Shown: positions 1-9,067 of the stretch, in pieces
Layout: every line of letters starts with the position of its first letter
How positions within the stretch are numbered: position 1 is the stretch's first letter
Assembly: GCF_025398315.1 (NCBI RefSeq)
Contig: NZ_JAODOQ010000001.1
Coordinates: forward strand, 4,216,001-4,280,000
From: Shewanella phaeophyticola
GTDB taxonomy: Bacteria; Pseudomonadota; Gammaproteobacteria; Enterobacterales; Shewanellaceae
DNA length: 64,000 bases
Direction: 5' to 3'
Translations under genes and position numbers: made by a program
Notes under the pieces: generated by a model
Told to the model about the DNA's origin: nothing
Seen by the model: the letters and a program-made list of their open reading frames with translations, nothing else
Databases searched by the model: none

Positions 1-181
1 TTCATCGTTGCATTGAGTTTAAATTTTTTGATTGCCTACGTTCCGAAGAACAAGAAGACAATTTCGAATAACTCAATACCTGTGAATGTCCACACAGATT
101 TCTTGTTTTGATTGTTAAAGAGCGTTGATGCCTTATTTCATGCACCGCCGGTAGACGCTAGGTCGTTGGCTTGGGAGGCGT
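1..181 (-). other. rRNA operon leader (16S gene lies left of window)
   Basis: On the minus strand this stretch follows two rrn-type promoters and contains a boxA-like antitermination element. It then runs towards the left edge, where the 16S gene should begin. No 16S sequence is in the window, so the operon itself is inferred. In E. coli an rRNA operon (rrnD) also sits beside yrdA, which supports the reading. Confidence 0.7.
113..123 (-). promoter_or_regulatory. boxA-like rRNA antitermination element
   Basis: The minus strand reads GCTCTTTAACA, which matches the boxA core found in gammaproteobacterial rRNA leaders where the Nus complex loads. It lies about 60 bp downstream of the P2 promoter, as expected for a leader. 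Confidence 0.7.
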
Positions 182-209
182 ATTTTACGCTTTCCCATCT
201 TCGCGTCAA
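182..209 (-). promoter_or_regulatory. rrn P2-type promoter
   Basis: On the minus strand there is a -35 TTGACG (209-204), a 16-bp spacer and a -10 TAAAAT (187-182), followed by a GC-rich discriminator. An A-rich UP-like tract lies upstream. It is tandem with the stronger promoter at 316-343. Confidence 0.7.
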
Positions 210-315
210 GTGTTTTTTCAAACTTTCTTTTCGCTGTTGAATACAATGTTTTGAAGCACTTGATTCAACCTAACTCGGTGACCGCTTTCGCTGTCTGCCG
301 TGTCAGTGGATGCGC

Positions 316-343
316 ATTATAGGCACCATGAGATTTAGTGCAA
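316..343 (-). promoter_or_regulatory. rrn P1-type promoter
   Basis: On the minus strand there is a -35 TTGCAC (343-338), a 16-bp spacer and a perfect -10 TATAAT (321-316) followed by a GCGC discriminator. The 16-bp spacing and GC discriminator are typical of growth-rate and ppGpp-controlled rRNA promoters. Confidence 0.75.
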
Positions 344-454
344 CCCCTTTTTTAAGGTTATTTGTTGTTTTCGACTTGTTTGAAGATAATTTAGCCTGAC
401 CAGCCAGTTTTTAAGCATTATACTGTCACAAACCATGAATATATAAGGATTGTT

Positions 455-1006
455 ATGTCGACTAATATAAGAACTTACCAAGGAATACACCCTAATTTAG
501 CTGATAACGTTTATGTTGATGAGTCGGCTGTGCTTGTCGGAGACATAAAATTAGATCATGACGCGAGTGTGTGGCCTTTGGTTGCTGCCCGTGGAGACGT
601 TAATAAAATCCGTATCGGTAAACGTAGTAATGTTCAAGACGGCAGCATATTACATGTTACCCGTAAATCTTCGGCTAACCCCAATGGTCACCCTTTGATT
701 ATTGGTGACGATGTGACGATTGGCCATAAAGCAATGCTTCATGGCTGCCATATTGGAAACCGGGTCTTGATTGGTATGGGTGCTATTTTACTTGATGGTG
801 CAATAGTAGAAGATGATGTCATTGTTGGTGCTGGTTCTTTGGTACCACCAAACAAAGTGCTACAGAGTGGTTTCTTATATGTAGGTAGCCCTTGTAAACA
901 GGCTAGACCGCTAACGGATGCTGAACGTGCCTTTTTACCTCAATCAGCCGATAATTATGTACGTTTAAAAAATGAGTACTTAGTGGATTTACTCCAATCG
1001 AGTTAA
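455..1006 (+). CDS. yrdA: YrdA family gamma-carbonic-anhydrase-like protein
   Basis: A 183-aa left-handed beta-helix protein made of hexapeptide repeats (for example IGDDVTIGHKAMLHGC around residues 82-97), of the YrdA/gamma carbonic anhydrase family. The family binds zinc through histidines, and His67, His91 and His96 are in about the right places. The true substrate of YrdA proteins is not settled. The ATG is preceded by an AAGGA ribosome site. It sits next to an rRNA operon and upstream of yrdB-aroE, as in E. coli, although here a GGDEF gene intervenes. Its frame is intact and its length is normal for the family. Confidence 0.9.
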   Translation: MSTNIRTYQGIHPNLADNVYVDESAVLVGDIKLDHDASVWPLVAARGDVNKIRIGKRSNVQDGSILHVTRKSSANPNGHPLIIGDDVTIGHKAMLHGCHIGNRVLIGMGAILLDGAIVEDDVIVGAGSLVPPNKVLQSGFLYVGSPCKQARPLTDAERAFLPQSADNYVRLKNEYLVDLLQSS

Positions 1007-1014
1007 CTCCTCTT

Positions 1015-1050
1015 ACAAAATGGGCTGCAATACTAGTGAGTCCATTTTGT
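1015..1050 (+). terminator. Probable terminator after yrdA
   Basis: An inverted repeat ACAAAATGG / CCATTTTGT (9-bp arms, 18-nt loop) is followed by a short T-rich stretch. It lies just downstream of the yrdA stop. The long loop makes it a modest candidate. Confidence 0.4.
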
Positions 1051-1259
1051 TTCTGTTATAAATCATTGTCGTTGTAATCTATGGTTGGTATTTTCTGTTT
1101 GCTTATTAGTAATTAATGATGAATGACAAGCTAGGATGTTAACTTCTACCAACACCAAGTTATCAATGATTGTAAAGTGAGTGCTAAATTTGCAGAAGTT
1201 CATATTTATAATGCTTAAGCCTTAATGTCATATCAGCTTCGGTTAACAAGGATGATGTT

Positions 1260-2483
1260 GTGCAGATAAAAAACCAGCTAAACACCCAACTGCTTACTCA
1301 AACTGATGTAAAGCAGCATATCTTGCAACTGATAATCCCTTTAGTACTGATCAGCATCATTTTATTTATTAGTTTCGATAATCGGCAAGCCTACCAATAT
1401 TTGGGGTTGTTTGGCGGTGGTTACGCTATTAGTTATGTCATTAGCTATTTTACACATAAACAAAATATACAGCGTCTATGGCGACACATAGAACAAATTT
1501 TACGTATCAATGAAACCACCTATGAGTTAGTTAAGGTATCCAGTCAGTATGATTCTGAACAAGATTTTATCGATGCGTTACTGCTAAAAGCAGTTACAGC
1601 TGTGGATGATGCAGAAATGGGCAGCATTATCTTAATTGATAACAACACAGATAGATTACAATTTGGCTCGGTAGTCGGGCTTGATATAGATAAGCTTAGC
1701 CAGATTAATTTTACCTTAGAAGAAACCTTTCTTTATAGATTAACCAAAGGACGCTTAGATAGAACCGTTATCATCAATAACATGCGCAACGTCAATTCAC
1801 AAAGTACACTCACGGATGATGACCAATTTGTTTTACTCAATGCATCGTCTAAACCTATTTGTTCGACATTATCTAGCCCTATTCGTATTGATGGCGAGCT
1901 TTATGGAATGATGAACTTAGACAGCAGCATGATGGAAGCCTTTGGTGAATACGATATAGCTTAGTGAACATACTCACATATGAAGCGGCCAATGCAATTT
2001 CACTTTATCAAAAGTCGAAGAAAATAGAGCTAATGGCTAACTATGATGGCTTAACAGGATTGTATAACCGTAAGAAGTTTGATGAGTCAGTTTTGCAATG
2101 GCAGCACGATATGTCACAGGCAAGTTATATTGTTATCTTAGATATGGATAATTTAAAACCGTTAAATGATTTGTATGGACATCAAGCTGGAGATGATGCT
2201 TTAAAAGCATTCGCCCAATTACTCAAATCCATTTGGCATCCTGCATTTTTAGTGGCTGCGATACGGGGGAGATGAGTTTGTTGCTTTATGCTATGATCCG
2301 CTTGAAACTTTAGAAACACAGATCACCCAAATCCAAAAAGAATTAGGCCAATTAAGTCCGGCGATTTACTTCAGTTACGGTATTGCGCAATACCAGCAAG
2401 ATTGGAGCAAATCATTTAAGCAAGCTGACAGCAATATGTACCAACAAAAACGTTTAAAAAACAAAATGCCAGGTTCTAAATAA
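1260..2483 (+). CDS. GAF-GGDEF diguanylate cyclase-like protein (frame broken twice)
   Basis: The conceptual protein is about 407 aa. Two N-terminal membrane segments (about residues 22-40 and 48-66) are followed by a GAF-like sensor region (about 90-230) and a C-terminal GGDEF domain. The cyclase motif reads RYGGDEF only after removing one extra base near 2254-2259, where GTGGCCCGA is expected and GTGGCTGCGA is read. A second break near 1957-1963 produces a TAG and needs one base added. A GTG start is used after AAGGAT. It would make cyclic di-GMP at the inner membrane; the signal is unknown. It lies between yrdA and yrdB, which are adjacent in E. coli. Both breaks are probably sequence errors, though only the second clearly sits on the GGCCC word. 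Confidence 0.75.
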
Positions 2484-2510
2484 GTTTACGACTGCAAAAA
2501 GTGAATATAA

Positions 2511-2765
2511 CTAAAGCTCAATATCACCGGTGTCGGTAAATGCCTCCTGGTTTATCAACTCTTCAGCCTGATCTTCAAGGTCAAACTGACATTGCTCAAA
2601 CATGCTGGCAGCATTGTGTTGGTTCACCATTTGCGACTGACACAACCCAGAGATCGTCGCAAAGCTAACGTAACAGTTAATATTGACACCTTGTTGCTGA
2701 GCAACAAACCTAACGTTATCAGCCTCGACAAATAGCTGGTCACCAAAAATCACACTTTGATTCAT
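2511..2765 (-). CDS. yrdB: YrdB-like DUF1488 protein
   Basis: A small 84-aa acidic protein (C-terminal half rich in Glu/Asp) of the DUF1488 type seen next to aroE in E. coli (yrdB). No function is established for the family. Its ATG overlaps the restored aroE stop codon in an ATGA arrangement, indicating translational coupling at the end of the aroE transcript. The assignment rests mainly on position and size; the sequence shows no catalytic motif. Confidence 0.7.
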   Translation of the reverse strand: MNQSVIFGDQLFVEADNVRFVAQQQGVNINCYVSFATISGLCQSQMVNQHNAASMFEQCQFDLEDQAEELINQEAFTDTGDIEL

Positions 2766-3597
2766 TGCGCTGTAGCCTTTTGTGCCAATTGCTCACGCAA
2801 TTTGTGCATTACAGGCCTTTGTCTGGGGTAACACCACGCCATAAACTGAAGCTTGCCGCGGCTTGCCCCACTAGCATACCTAAGCCATCTGCTGTTTTAC
2901 GTGCATGTTGCGCCTGAGCCCACTGATTAAAAGCAGTAGTTTGCTGACTGTAAGTCATGTCATAACAGTCGGTTGTGGCATCAACAATGGCATTGGGTAA
3001 TGCAATAAGTTGACCAGATAACCCCGCAGATGTTGAGTTGATAACCAAATCAAATGGAGAAATCAGCTCATTAATCGGTTTGGCAAAAAAATTACCATAT
3101 TCATTGAACAGGCTTTGCAGCTCTAGCGCTTTTTCATGGGTGCGATTACAAATAACCAATTGCGCTACATTTTGTTGCAGTATCGGTAAAATACAGCCTC
3201 TCGCGGCGCCACCAGCCCCCACCAGCAACACACGCTTACCTTTTAAGGGACCAAACAGCATTTCTAAATCGTTAACCAATCCCACACCGTCAGTATTGTC
3301 GCCACCAATTTTACCATTGGGTAAATTGAACAACGTATTGACCGCACCCGCCAACTTAGCCATATCACTGAGTTCATCGCACATGGTAAAAGCTTGCTCT
3401 TTAAAAGGCGCGGTAACATTGGCTCCTTTACCACCATTGGCAAAAAACTCAGTTAATGAAGTAGAGAATTGATCTACCGGTGCCAAAATCGCTTCATAGC
3501 TAATATCTTGCTGAGTTTGTTTAGCAAATTCGCTATGAATCAATGGTGACTTACTTTGGGCAATCGGATTACCAAATACAGCATACTTATCGGTCAT
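2762..3597 (-). CDS. aroE: Shikimate dehydrogenase AroE (3' frameshift)
   Basis: NADP-dependent shikimate dehydrogenase, fourth step of aromatic amino-acid synthesis. The substrate-site motif SKSPLIH near the N-terminus, the catalytic Lys in NVTAPFKEQ, the nucleotide loop GAGGAARG and NRTHEKA are all visible. As read, the frame stops early after PDKG. Restoring one G at 2813-2818 (AAAGGGCCTGTA expected, AAAGGCCTGTA read) adds a normal C-terminus, giving about 278 aa and an ATGA overlap with yrdB. The ATG at 3597 has a GAGAG ribosome site; the TTG just before it is less likely. The break fits the window-wide GGGCC pattern. Confidence 0.9.
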
Positions 3598-3628
3598 CAA
3601 AAACTCTCTTCATTGGTATTGAGTCAAT

Positions 3629-4885
3629 TTAACGATATGCGGCTGGCATATCGGTTTTTTTCAAATAGCGATCTCGTAACTCATCTTGACGACTTTGCAA
3701 AGATTGCTCTTCACCTGCTATCCACATTTTTTCAATACGAGTGCTAAATTCAAATGGGTCGCCACTCCATAATACTAGATCAGCAGGTTTGCCGACTGCA
3801 ATACGGCCACTGTCTAGATGAAAAATATCGGCAATATTGGCCGTCAATGCCGCTAACGCATCGTTGTAATCCATGCCGTTAGCAACCGCATTACCAGCAC
3901 TGTAACGTAATGCATAAACGCTATGACTATCACCGGGTAAAGCAATAGCCACTTTGACACCTGCTTTTGCCAGCTTACCGGCATTTTCAAGAGAGTTATG
4001 CAGAGAATCAAAACTCTCTGGCAGATTGCGCATCGCATCTATCACTACCGGAATATTGGCTTGGGCTAATGGCTCTGCAACTAAAACGGCATCGGCACCA
4101 TTAACGATAATCAAATCCAGCTCGAAGTCTTGTTTAAGCTTAATTAAATGAATAATGTCGCTTGCGCGGTCAACGGCCACAATCAACGGGATATCACCGG
4201 CTAATACTGCCGAAATAATGCTATCTTCACGACTAGGATCGTCGCTATCATGTTTATCTGAGTTATTGGTTTTTTTGGCTTTGGTGAACGTTTTTTGGGT
4301 ATCTTCAAGCTGATATATAAGCTGCTGCATTCCCATGGCGCGCGAACCATCATCGGTTGCGCCTAACTCAACATATAAGCCGGTGTTGTTTGCGATAACG
4401 CTATCAAAATCCCCGCTTAAATCGGCCACAAATGTTTGACCGGCAAAAATGCTCTCTCCACCGCCTGAAGTGACAATGTTACGAGTAATCCCACCCTTGC
4501 GAGCAAACGGAATGGTGCTCGCGAGAGGATTAAACGCAAAGCTAGGATCAAAACCGATATCGGCTTCTTTATCTCTTGCATCACGAGAGGTTGCTACCGC
4601 ACCGACTTCAACCAAGCCCATGTCATTCATTGCAGCAATAAACCCTGGGGTTAACGTGGCCGCTTTAGCATCAATAACACTGTCGACTTGGGGATTGTCG
4701 GGGTTAATGGCTGTAATCGTACCGTTTTCGATAACCACTGTGGCATTGTTTAACACGCCTTGTTCGGTTGCGGTATGCACTGTCGCATTGATAATCGCTA
4801 GACTGTCCGCTTGAGCAGCATTCGCGCCAAATGCCAAGCCAATAGACAAACTCAAAGCAAGTGCTGATTTAGTAAATAATGTCAT
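3629..4885 (-). CDS. Secreted amidohydrolase-like protein lacking metal-ligand motif
   Basis: A 418-aa protein with a Sec signal peptide (cleavage after ANAAQA, about residue 26) and an amidohydrolase-superfamily fold: an N-terminal beta-sandwich part, a TIM-barrel and the typical C-terminal GKPADLVLWSGDP motif. At the first metal site, where active relatives have an H-x-H after PGxID, this protein reads PGFIAAMNDMG, so the two histidines are gone. It is therefore probably not a classical hydrolase or works as a partner. It starts 12 bp after the stop of the intact amidohydrolase upstream, so the pair is likely co-transcribed and may act together in the periplasm. The substrate is unknown. 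Confidence 0.75.
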   Translation of the reverse strand: MTLFTKSALALSLSIGLAFGANAAQADSLAIINATVHTATEQGVLNNATVVIENGTITAINPDNPQVDSVIDAKAATLTPGFIAAMNDMGLVEVGAVATSRDARDKEADIGFDPSFAFNPLASTIPFARKGGITRNIVTSGGGESIFAGQTFVADLSGDFDSVIANNTGLYVELGATDDGSRAMGMQQLIYQLEDTQKTFTKAKKTNNSDKHDSDDPSREDSIISAVLAGDIPLIVAVDRASDIIHLIKLKQDFELDLIIVNGADAVLVAEPLAQANIPVVIDAMRNLPESFDSLHNSLENAGKLAKAGVKVAIALPGDSHSVYALRYSAGNAVANGMDYNDALAALTANIADIFHLDSGRIAVGKPADLVLWSGDPFEFSTRIEKMWIAGEEQSLQSRQDELRDRYLKKTDMPAAYR

Positions 4886-4896
4886 TGTCTTGCTCC

Positions 4897-6279
4897 TTAT
4901 TGTTGGCCTAACATAAAGTCACTTTGCGCCTGATAGGCTGGGTCTTGGCGGTCATACACTTTGGCACCATCAATAAACACCTTTTCAGCTTGGGCATACA
5001 CACTAAACGGATTGGTATTCCAAATCACCACATCGGCATTTTTACCCGGCTCGAGTGAGCCTGTTTTATCGTCAATGCCTAATGATTTAGCGGCATTTGA
5101 GGTAATCCAACCAATCACATGTTGCTCTGCTAACTCAAACCCATTTTCATTTGCGGCGTGCATAATTTTAGCAGTTTCTTGGTTTAAACGTTGAATGGTG
5201 ACACCCGAGTCAGAATGCACAATGGCACATGAGTTTTTAACCGCATCAACCATGGCCACATTTTCTAACACCATGTCATAAGCTTCGAGCTTAAAGCCCC
5301 ACCAATCTGGCCACATCGCGGCACAATTGCCATTTTCAGCCAATAAATCTGCAACTTTGTAAGCTTCAACTGCGTGATGGAATGTCCCTGCGTGATAACC
5401 AAACTCTTTGCCTAAGTCGATCATCATTGCCATTTCTTCGGCTTTGTAGCAGTGGTTATGAATGAGAATATCGCCTTCAAGCACACCTTTAAGGGTATCT
5501 TTCATTAAGTCGCGCTCTGGCACAACAGGATTTTTACCTGCGGCGTAGTCTGCTTCGTATTTATCCCACGCACGTTTGTATTCTGTGGCTTGAATAAACG
5601 CGGTGCGGTAGCCTGCCATGTTACCCATACGAGTCATGGGCAATTCTTTACGGCTACCATAAAGGTTTTTAGGATTTTCACCACAAGCCATTTTTAACCC
5701 GTAAGGTGCCTGAGGGAACTTCATTGCCTGCATTGTTGCCGCAGGAACATTTTTTAATGTCACCCCACGTCCACCAATTAAGTTAGCAGATCCAGGTAAG
5801 ATTTGCAGTGTGGTAATACCGCCCTCTCGAGCACGGTTAAAGCCAGGATCCTGTGGCCATACACTGTGCTCAGCCCAAACCTCAGCCGTAACAGGGTTGG
5901 TCATTTCATTACCGTCATTATGAGACTCAGCATTGGGGCTTGGATATACACCTAAGTGTGAATGCACATCAATAATACCAGGAGTAACCCACTTGCCTGT
6001 AGCATCAACAACCACCGCGTCGTCAGCAACAACCTGTTGACCTACAGCGCTTATCTTACCGTCTTTAATTAACACATCAGCATCATCAAGACGCTCACCA
6101 GTACCGGTTAATACTATGGCATTTTTTAGTAATGTCGTTGAATTAGGTAATATCTGATAGGTGCTAGGGTATGGATTAGCATTGATAGTCACTTGTGGAT
6201 CTTGTTGTTCTGCAGGGTTACAACCGACAATTGCAGCAGATAACACCGCCGCAACCAAAGCTCGTATTTGTTTGGCCAT
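4897..6279 (-). CDS. Amidohydrolase lipoprotein (imidazolonepropionase-like)
   Basis: A 460-aa amidohydrolase-superfamily enzyme with an apparent lipoprotein signal (lipobox AIVGC, Cys about residue 20), so probably membrane-anchored in the periplasm. Metal and catalytic motifs are intact: DVHSHLG after PGI, HNHCY, TFHHAVE and IVHSDSG. The C-terminal GKNADVVIWNTNPF closes the beta-sandwich. The substrate cannot be told from sequence; related proteins are often called imidazolonepropionase-like or Xaa-Pro dipeptidase-like. It is the first gene of a two-gene unit with the ligand-less paralogue downstream. Confidence 0.8.
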   Translation of the reverse strand: MAKQIRALVAAVLSAAIVGCNPAEQQDPQVTINANPYPSTYQILPNSTTLLKNAIVLTGTGERLDDADVLIKDGKISAVGQQVVADDAVVVDATGKWVTPGIIDVHSHLGVYPSPNAESHNDGNEMTNPVTAEVWAEHSVWPQDPGFNRAREGGITTLQILPGSANLIGGRGVTLKNVPAATMQAMKFPQAPYGLKMACGENPKNLYGSRKELPMTRMGNMAGYRTAFIQATEYKRAWDKYEADYAAGKNPVVPERDLMKDTLKGVLEGDILIHNHCYKAEEMAMMIDLGKEFGYHAGTFHHAVEAYKVADLLAENGNCAAMWPDWWGFKLEAYDMVLENVAMVDAVKNSCAIVHSDSGVTIQRLNQETAKIMHAANENGFELAEQHVIGWITSNAAKSLGIDDKTGSLEPGKNADVVIWNTNPFSVYAQAEKVFIDGAKVYDRQDPAYQAQSDFMLGQQ

Positions 6280-6438
6280 TGGGATCTCCTTTCTTATTTT
6301 GCGACCAATCTAACCAAGTTACCTGTTGAAATACAGCGTAATCGTTAAATAATTGGTATCAAAACGTTAATAACAAAATCATTCTATGCGGCGATGGATT
6401 AGATATAATGGCCGTAACATTCTTAACCACACGAAACG

Positions 6439-6873
6439 ATGAACTGGTTACGTAAAATATTCGCTAAAACGCAAGCTAACGATGACAGAGATACCACACA
6501 ATCTAACGCCTACGATTTAATTGGTGGCGATAAAGTCATACGCGCTATTGCCCATGACTTTTATCAGCAAATGCAAACCCGGCCTGAAACCCAGCGTTTA
6601 CTCGCAATCCATCGTTCTCCCATTGCAGAGTCTGAACAAAAATTATATGAATTTTTAAGTGGCTGGCTTGGTGGTACGCAGCTATACCAACAAAAACATG
6701 GTCATCCTGCGCTTAGAGCTAGACATATGCCTTTTGCAATTGATGAATCAATGCGAGATCAATGGTTAATTTGCATGCGAGCAGCCATTGAAAGCAGTAT
6801 AAAAAAGCCTGAACATCAACAAGTGATTATCCAGGCTATTGCAACGTTAGCTGACAATATGCGCAACCGATAA
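6439..6873 (+). CDS. Group II truncated hemoglobin-like protein
   Basis: A 144-aa small globin of the group II (trHbO) type. The proximal region GHPALRARHMPFAI and the final HQQVIIQAIATLADNMR helix are characteristic, and the heme-ligand histidine lies in the HGHP segment. It probably binds O2 or handles NO or peroxide. The motif WLGGTQLY has Thr where the family almost always has Pro (LGGP). The DNA there is GGTGGTACG (6671-6679) where GGTGGGCCG would be expected, so this may be an in-frame case of the GGGCC error. It is isolated between two minus-strand genes. Confidence 0.8.
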   Translation: MNWLRKIFAKTQANDDRDTTQSNAYDLIGGDKVIRAIAHDFYQQMQTRPETQRLLAIHRSPIAESEQKLYEFLSGWLGGTQLYQQKHGHPALRARHMPFAIDESMRDQWLICMRAAIESSIKKPEHQQVIIQAIATLADNMRNR

Positions 6874-6901
6874 CGGCTCGCGCGATATCATCGAGTAATG
6901 C

Positions 6902-7834
6902 TTAAACTTGCGCCAACCAGTCTTGAGGTTTTAAATAAACCTCATATAACTCTGCTTCTGCTGAGCCTTCTTCTGGCGTAAAGGCATATTCCCAACGAAC
7001 TAATGGCGGCATCGACATAAGGATTGATTCTGTGCGGCCACCGGTTTGTAAACCAAATAAGGTGCCACGATCATAAACCAAATTAAACTCTACATAACGA
7101 CCACGACGATACAGTTGGAACTGACGCTCATCGTCGTTATACTCAAGTTCTTTATTGCGCTCAACAATTGGCGCGTAAGCTTCAATAAATCCATTACCTA
7201 CCGCTTGCATAAACGCAAAACTACGCTCAAAACCAGGTGCATTTAAATCATCAAAAAATAACCCACCAACACCACGAGTTTCATTACGGTGTGGCAAAAA
7301 GAAATATTCATCACACCATTTTTTGTATTTAGGATAAACATCCTCACCAAATGGGTCGCAAATATCTTTCGCCGTTTGGTGCCAACTAATCACATCTTCT
7401 TTAAAGGGATAATAAGGCGTTAAGTCAAACCCACCGCCGAACCACCATACAGGCTCAGCACCTTCTTTACGGGCAATAAAAAAGCGTACATTGGCATGAG
7501 TGGTTGGAATAAACGGGTTATTAGGGTGGATCACTAACGACACCCCCATGGCCTCAAAACTGCGGCCAGCCAACTCAGGACGATGTGCGGTAGCCGATGC
7601 AGGCATCGCAGCTCCCATCACATGCGAAAAATTCACCCCGGCTTGTTCAAAGACTTTACCTTGAGTCATCACACGGCTAGTGCCGCCGCCACCTTCTTCA
7701 CGCTCCCATGAGTCAGCTTTAAAGCTCGCTTTACCGTCAAGTTCTTCTAAACTCTGACAAATATTTTGCTGTAATGCCAACAAAAACGACTTAACTTGTT
7801 GTGCATCCGGCACCTGATATTGGGTATTGGGCAT
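6902..7834 (-). CDS. hemF: Oxygen-dependent coproporphyrinogen III oxidase
   Basis: HemF converts coproporphyrinogen III to protoporphyrinogen IX using O2 in heme synthesis. Family signatures are visible: MGAAMPASATAHRPELAG, WWFGGGFDLTPYYP, FFLPHRNETRGVGGLFFDD and YVEFNLVYDRGTLFGL. I choose the ATG at 7834, giving 310 aa, because a GGAAG ribosome site lies just upstream and the start follows the tsaC stop by 4 bp. Longer in-frame starts overlap tsaC. It ends the dprA-smg-yrdD-tsaC-hemF direction block. Confidence 0.93.
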   Translation of the reverse strand: MPNTQYQVPDAQQVKSFLLALQQNICQSLEELDGKASFKADSWEREEGGGGTSRVMTQGKVFEQAGVNFSHVMGAAMPASATAHRPELAGRSFEAMGVSLVIHPNNPFIPTTHANVRFFIARKEGAEPVWWFGGGFDLTPYYPFKEDVISWHQTAKDICDPFGEDVYPKYKKWCDEYFFLPHRNETRGVGGLFFDDLNAPGFERSFAFMQAVGNGFIEAYAPIVERNKELEYNDDERQFQLYRRGRYVEFNLVYDRGTLFGLQTGGRTESILMSMPPLVRWEYAFTPEEGSAEAELYEVYLKPQDWLAQV

Positions 7835-7838
7835 ATTA

Positions 7839-8405
7839 TTAACTTCCATTTCGAAGAGTTTGGCCACTGCGGGCATCGATAATTGTTGATGGCTGACGCT
7901 GCTCACCAAGTTGACCTAAAATTAATGCATCAATTTTATCGCTAAAATCAGTGATGATATGTTGTGCATCGACCACGGGAGGTTCACCCGCTAAATTGGC
8001 ACTGGTCGATACTAATGGTTTATTAAGGGTTTCGCATAACTCACGTACCACCGGATGGGCAGACACTCTTACTGCGATAGAATCGAACTGACCACAGAGT
8101 AATTGAGATACCTGCGGCTTAATGGGCATTACAAACGTAAACGGTCATAGCCATTTAGATTGCGCAAACTGCAACTGCGACTCGGAGAGCTGAGTAATAT
8201 CAATATAAGGTAATAGTTGTTCAAATGAACTTGCAACCAAGATTAATCCCTTTTGCCAAGGACGCTGCTTTACTGCCAATAGCTTTGCAATTGCGCTGTC
8301 ATTGTCAGGATCACAACCTAAACCAAATACAGCTTCTGTTGGATAAGCGATTACGCCACCTTGCTCAATAAGAGTAGCGACAGCCGATGGCTGCAGTTGC
8401 AACAT
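7839..8405 (-). CDS. tsaC: L-threonylcarbamoyladenylate synthase TsaC (in-frame stop)
   Basis: YrdC/Sua5 domain enzyme that makes threonylcarbamoyl-AMP for the t6A37 modification of tRNAs, normally essential. The motifs AYPTEAVFGLGCDP, KQRPWQKGLIL and KPLVSTSANLAGEPP are present. The frame is interrupted by TGA at 8147-8145: the family has W-P-G-P-F-T-F but the read gives W-L-stop-P-F-T-F, with no length change. CCTGGGCCG has apparently become CTATGACCG. Without the stop the protein is 188 aa, close to E. coli TsaC. The ATG at 8405 has AAAGGAAA upstream. Confidence 0.9.
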
Positions 8406-8444
8406 TGGATTTCCTTTCATTAGATTTTTGGTAATGACAACGAA

Positions 8445-9008
8445 CTATAAAACTCGCTTATATTTACAGGATTTTTGCGGACACTCAAGACGGCTGCCTG
8501 CTGCGCCTTTTCGTTCAACTAAAATCCCAAAGCCGCATTCAGGACACGACTCGTTATAAGGAGGATAGTTTACGATAAACTTGCATTTAGGGTAGGCACT
8601 ACAAGCAAAAAAAGTTTTTCCATAACGACTCGTTCGAGATTCTAAATGACCTCTACTGCATTGAGGACAGGTAATTTGTTCAACTTCACTGCTGTGATCA
8701 TGCTTTTCAATATGAGTACACTCAGGATAATTGGTACAACCAATAAAGATACCAAACCGCCCAGACTTTACCGCTAACTCATGTCCACATTGCGGGCATA
8801 GTGAACCACTGATCACTTGCGTTTCAATTGACTCATGCTGCACTAAAGGCCGTGTATAATCGCACGTTGGATAATTATTACAACCAACAAAACTGCCATG
8901 CTTACTGTGCTTAACCGACAGCTCAGAACCACAAACAGGACAAAGCTCAAACTCTTTCTCCAGTGCATGTTCGTGGACAGTAAACAGCTGTTGATCAATT
9001 TTCGACAT
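8445..9008 (-). CDS. yrdD: YrdD topoisomerase-type zinc-ribbon protein
   Basis: A 187-aa protein made of four tandem four-cysteine zinc ribbons like those at the C-terminus of topoisomerase I. Each has a C-x2-C ... C-x4-5-C pattern, for example CPVCGSELSV...CNNYPTC, CPQCGHELAV...CTNYPEC, CPQCSRGH...CSAYPKC and CPECGFGILV...CPQKSC. It probably binds nucleic acid; its role is not defined. It lies between smg and tsaC exactly as in E. coli. Its frame is intact. Confidence 0.88.
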   Translation of the reverse strand: MSKIDQQLFTVHEHALEKEFELCPVCGSELSVKHSKHGSFVGCNNYPTCDYTRPLVQHESIETQVISGSLCPQCGHELAVKSGRFGIFIGCTNYPECTHIEKHDHSSEVEQITCPQCSRGHLESRTSRYGKTFFACSAYPKCKFIVNYPPYNESCPECGFGILVERKGAAGSRLECPQKSCKYKRVL

Positions 9009-9041
9009 GGTGCTCTCAATGAATAATTTTCTATAGACCTA

Positions 9042-9064
9042 AAAAAGGAGGCTAAGCCTCCTTT
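9042..9064 (-). terminator. Rho-independent terminator after smg
   Basis: On the minus strand an AAAGGAGGC / GCCTCCTTT hairpin with a 2-4 nt loop is followed by a T run. It lies between smg and yrdD, so yrdD-tsaC-hemF may need readthrough or its own promoter. Confidence 0.7.
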
Positions 9065-9067
9065 CTG

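Noticed and set aside
7834..7909. Longer N-terminus for hemF
   Set aside because: The extension overlaps tsaC, reads as tsaC in another frame, and a good ribosome site favours the ATG at 7834.
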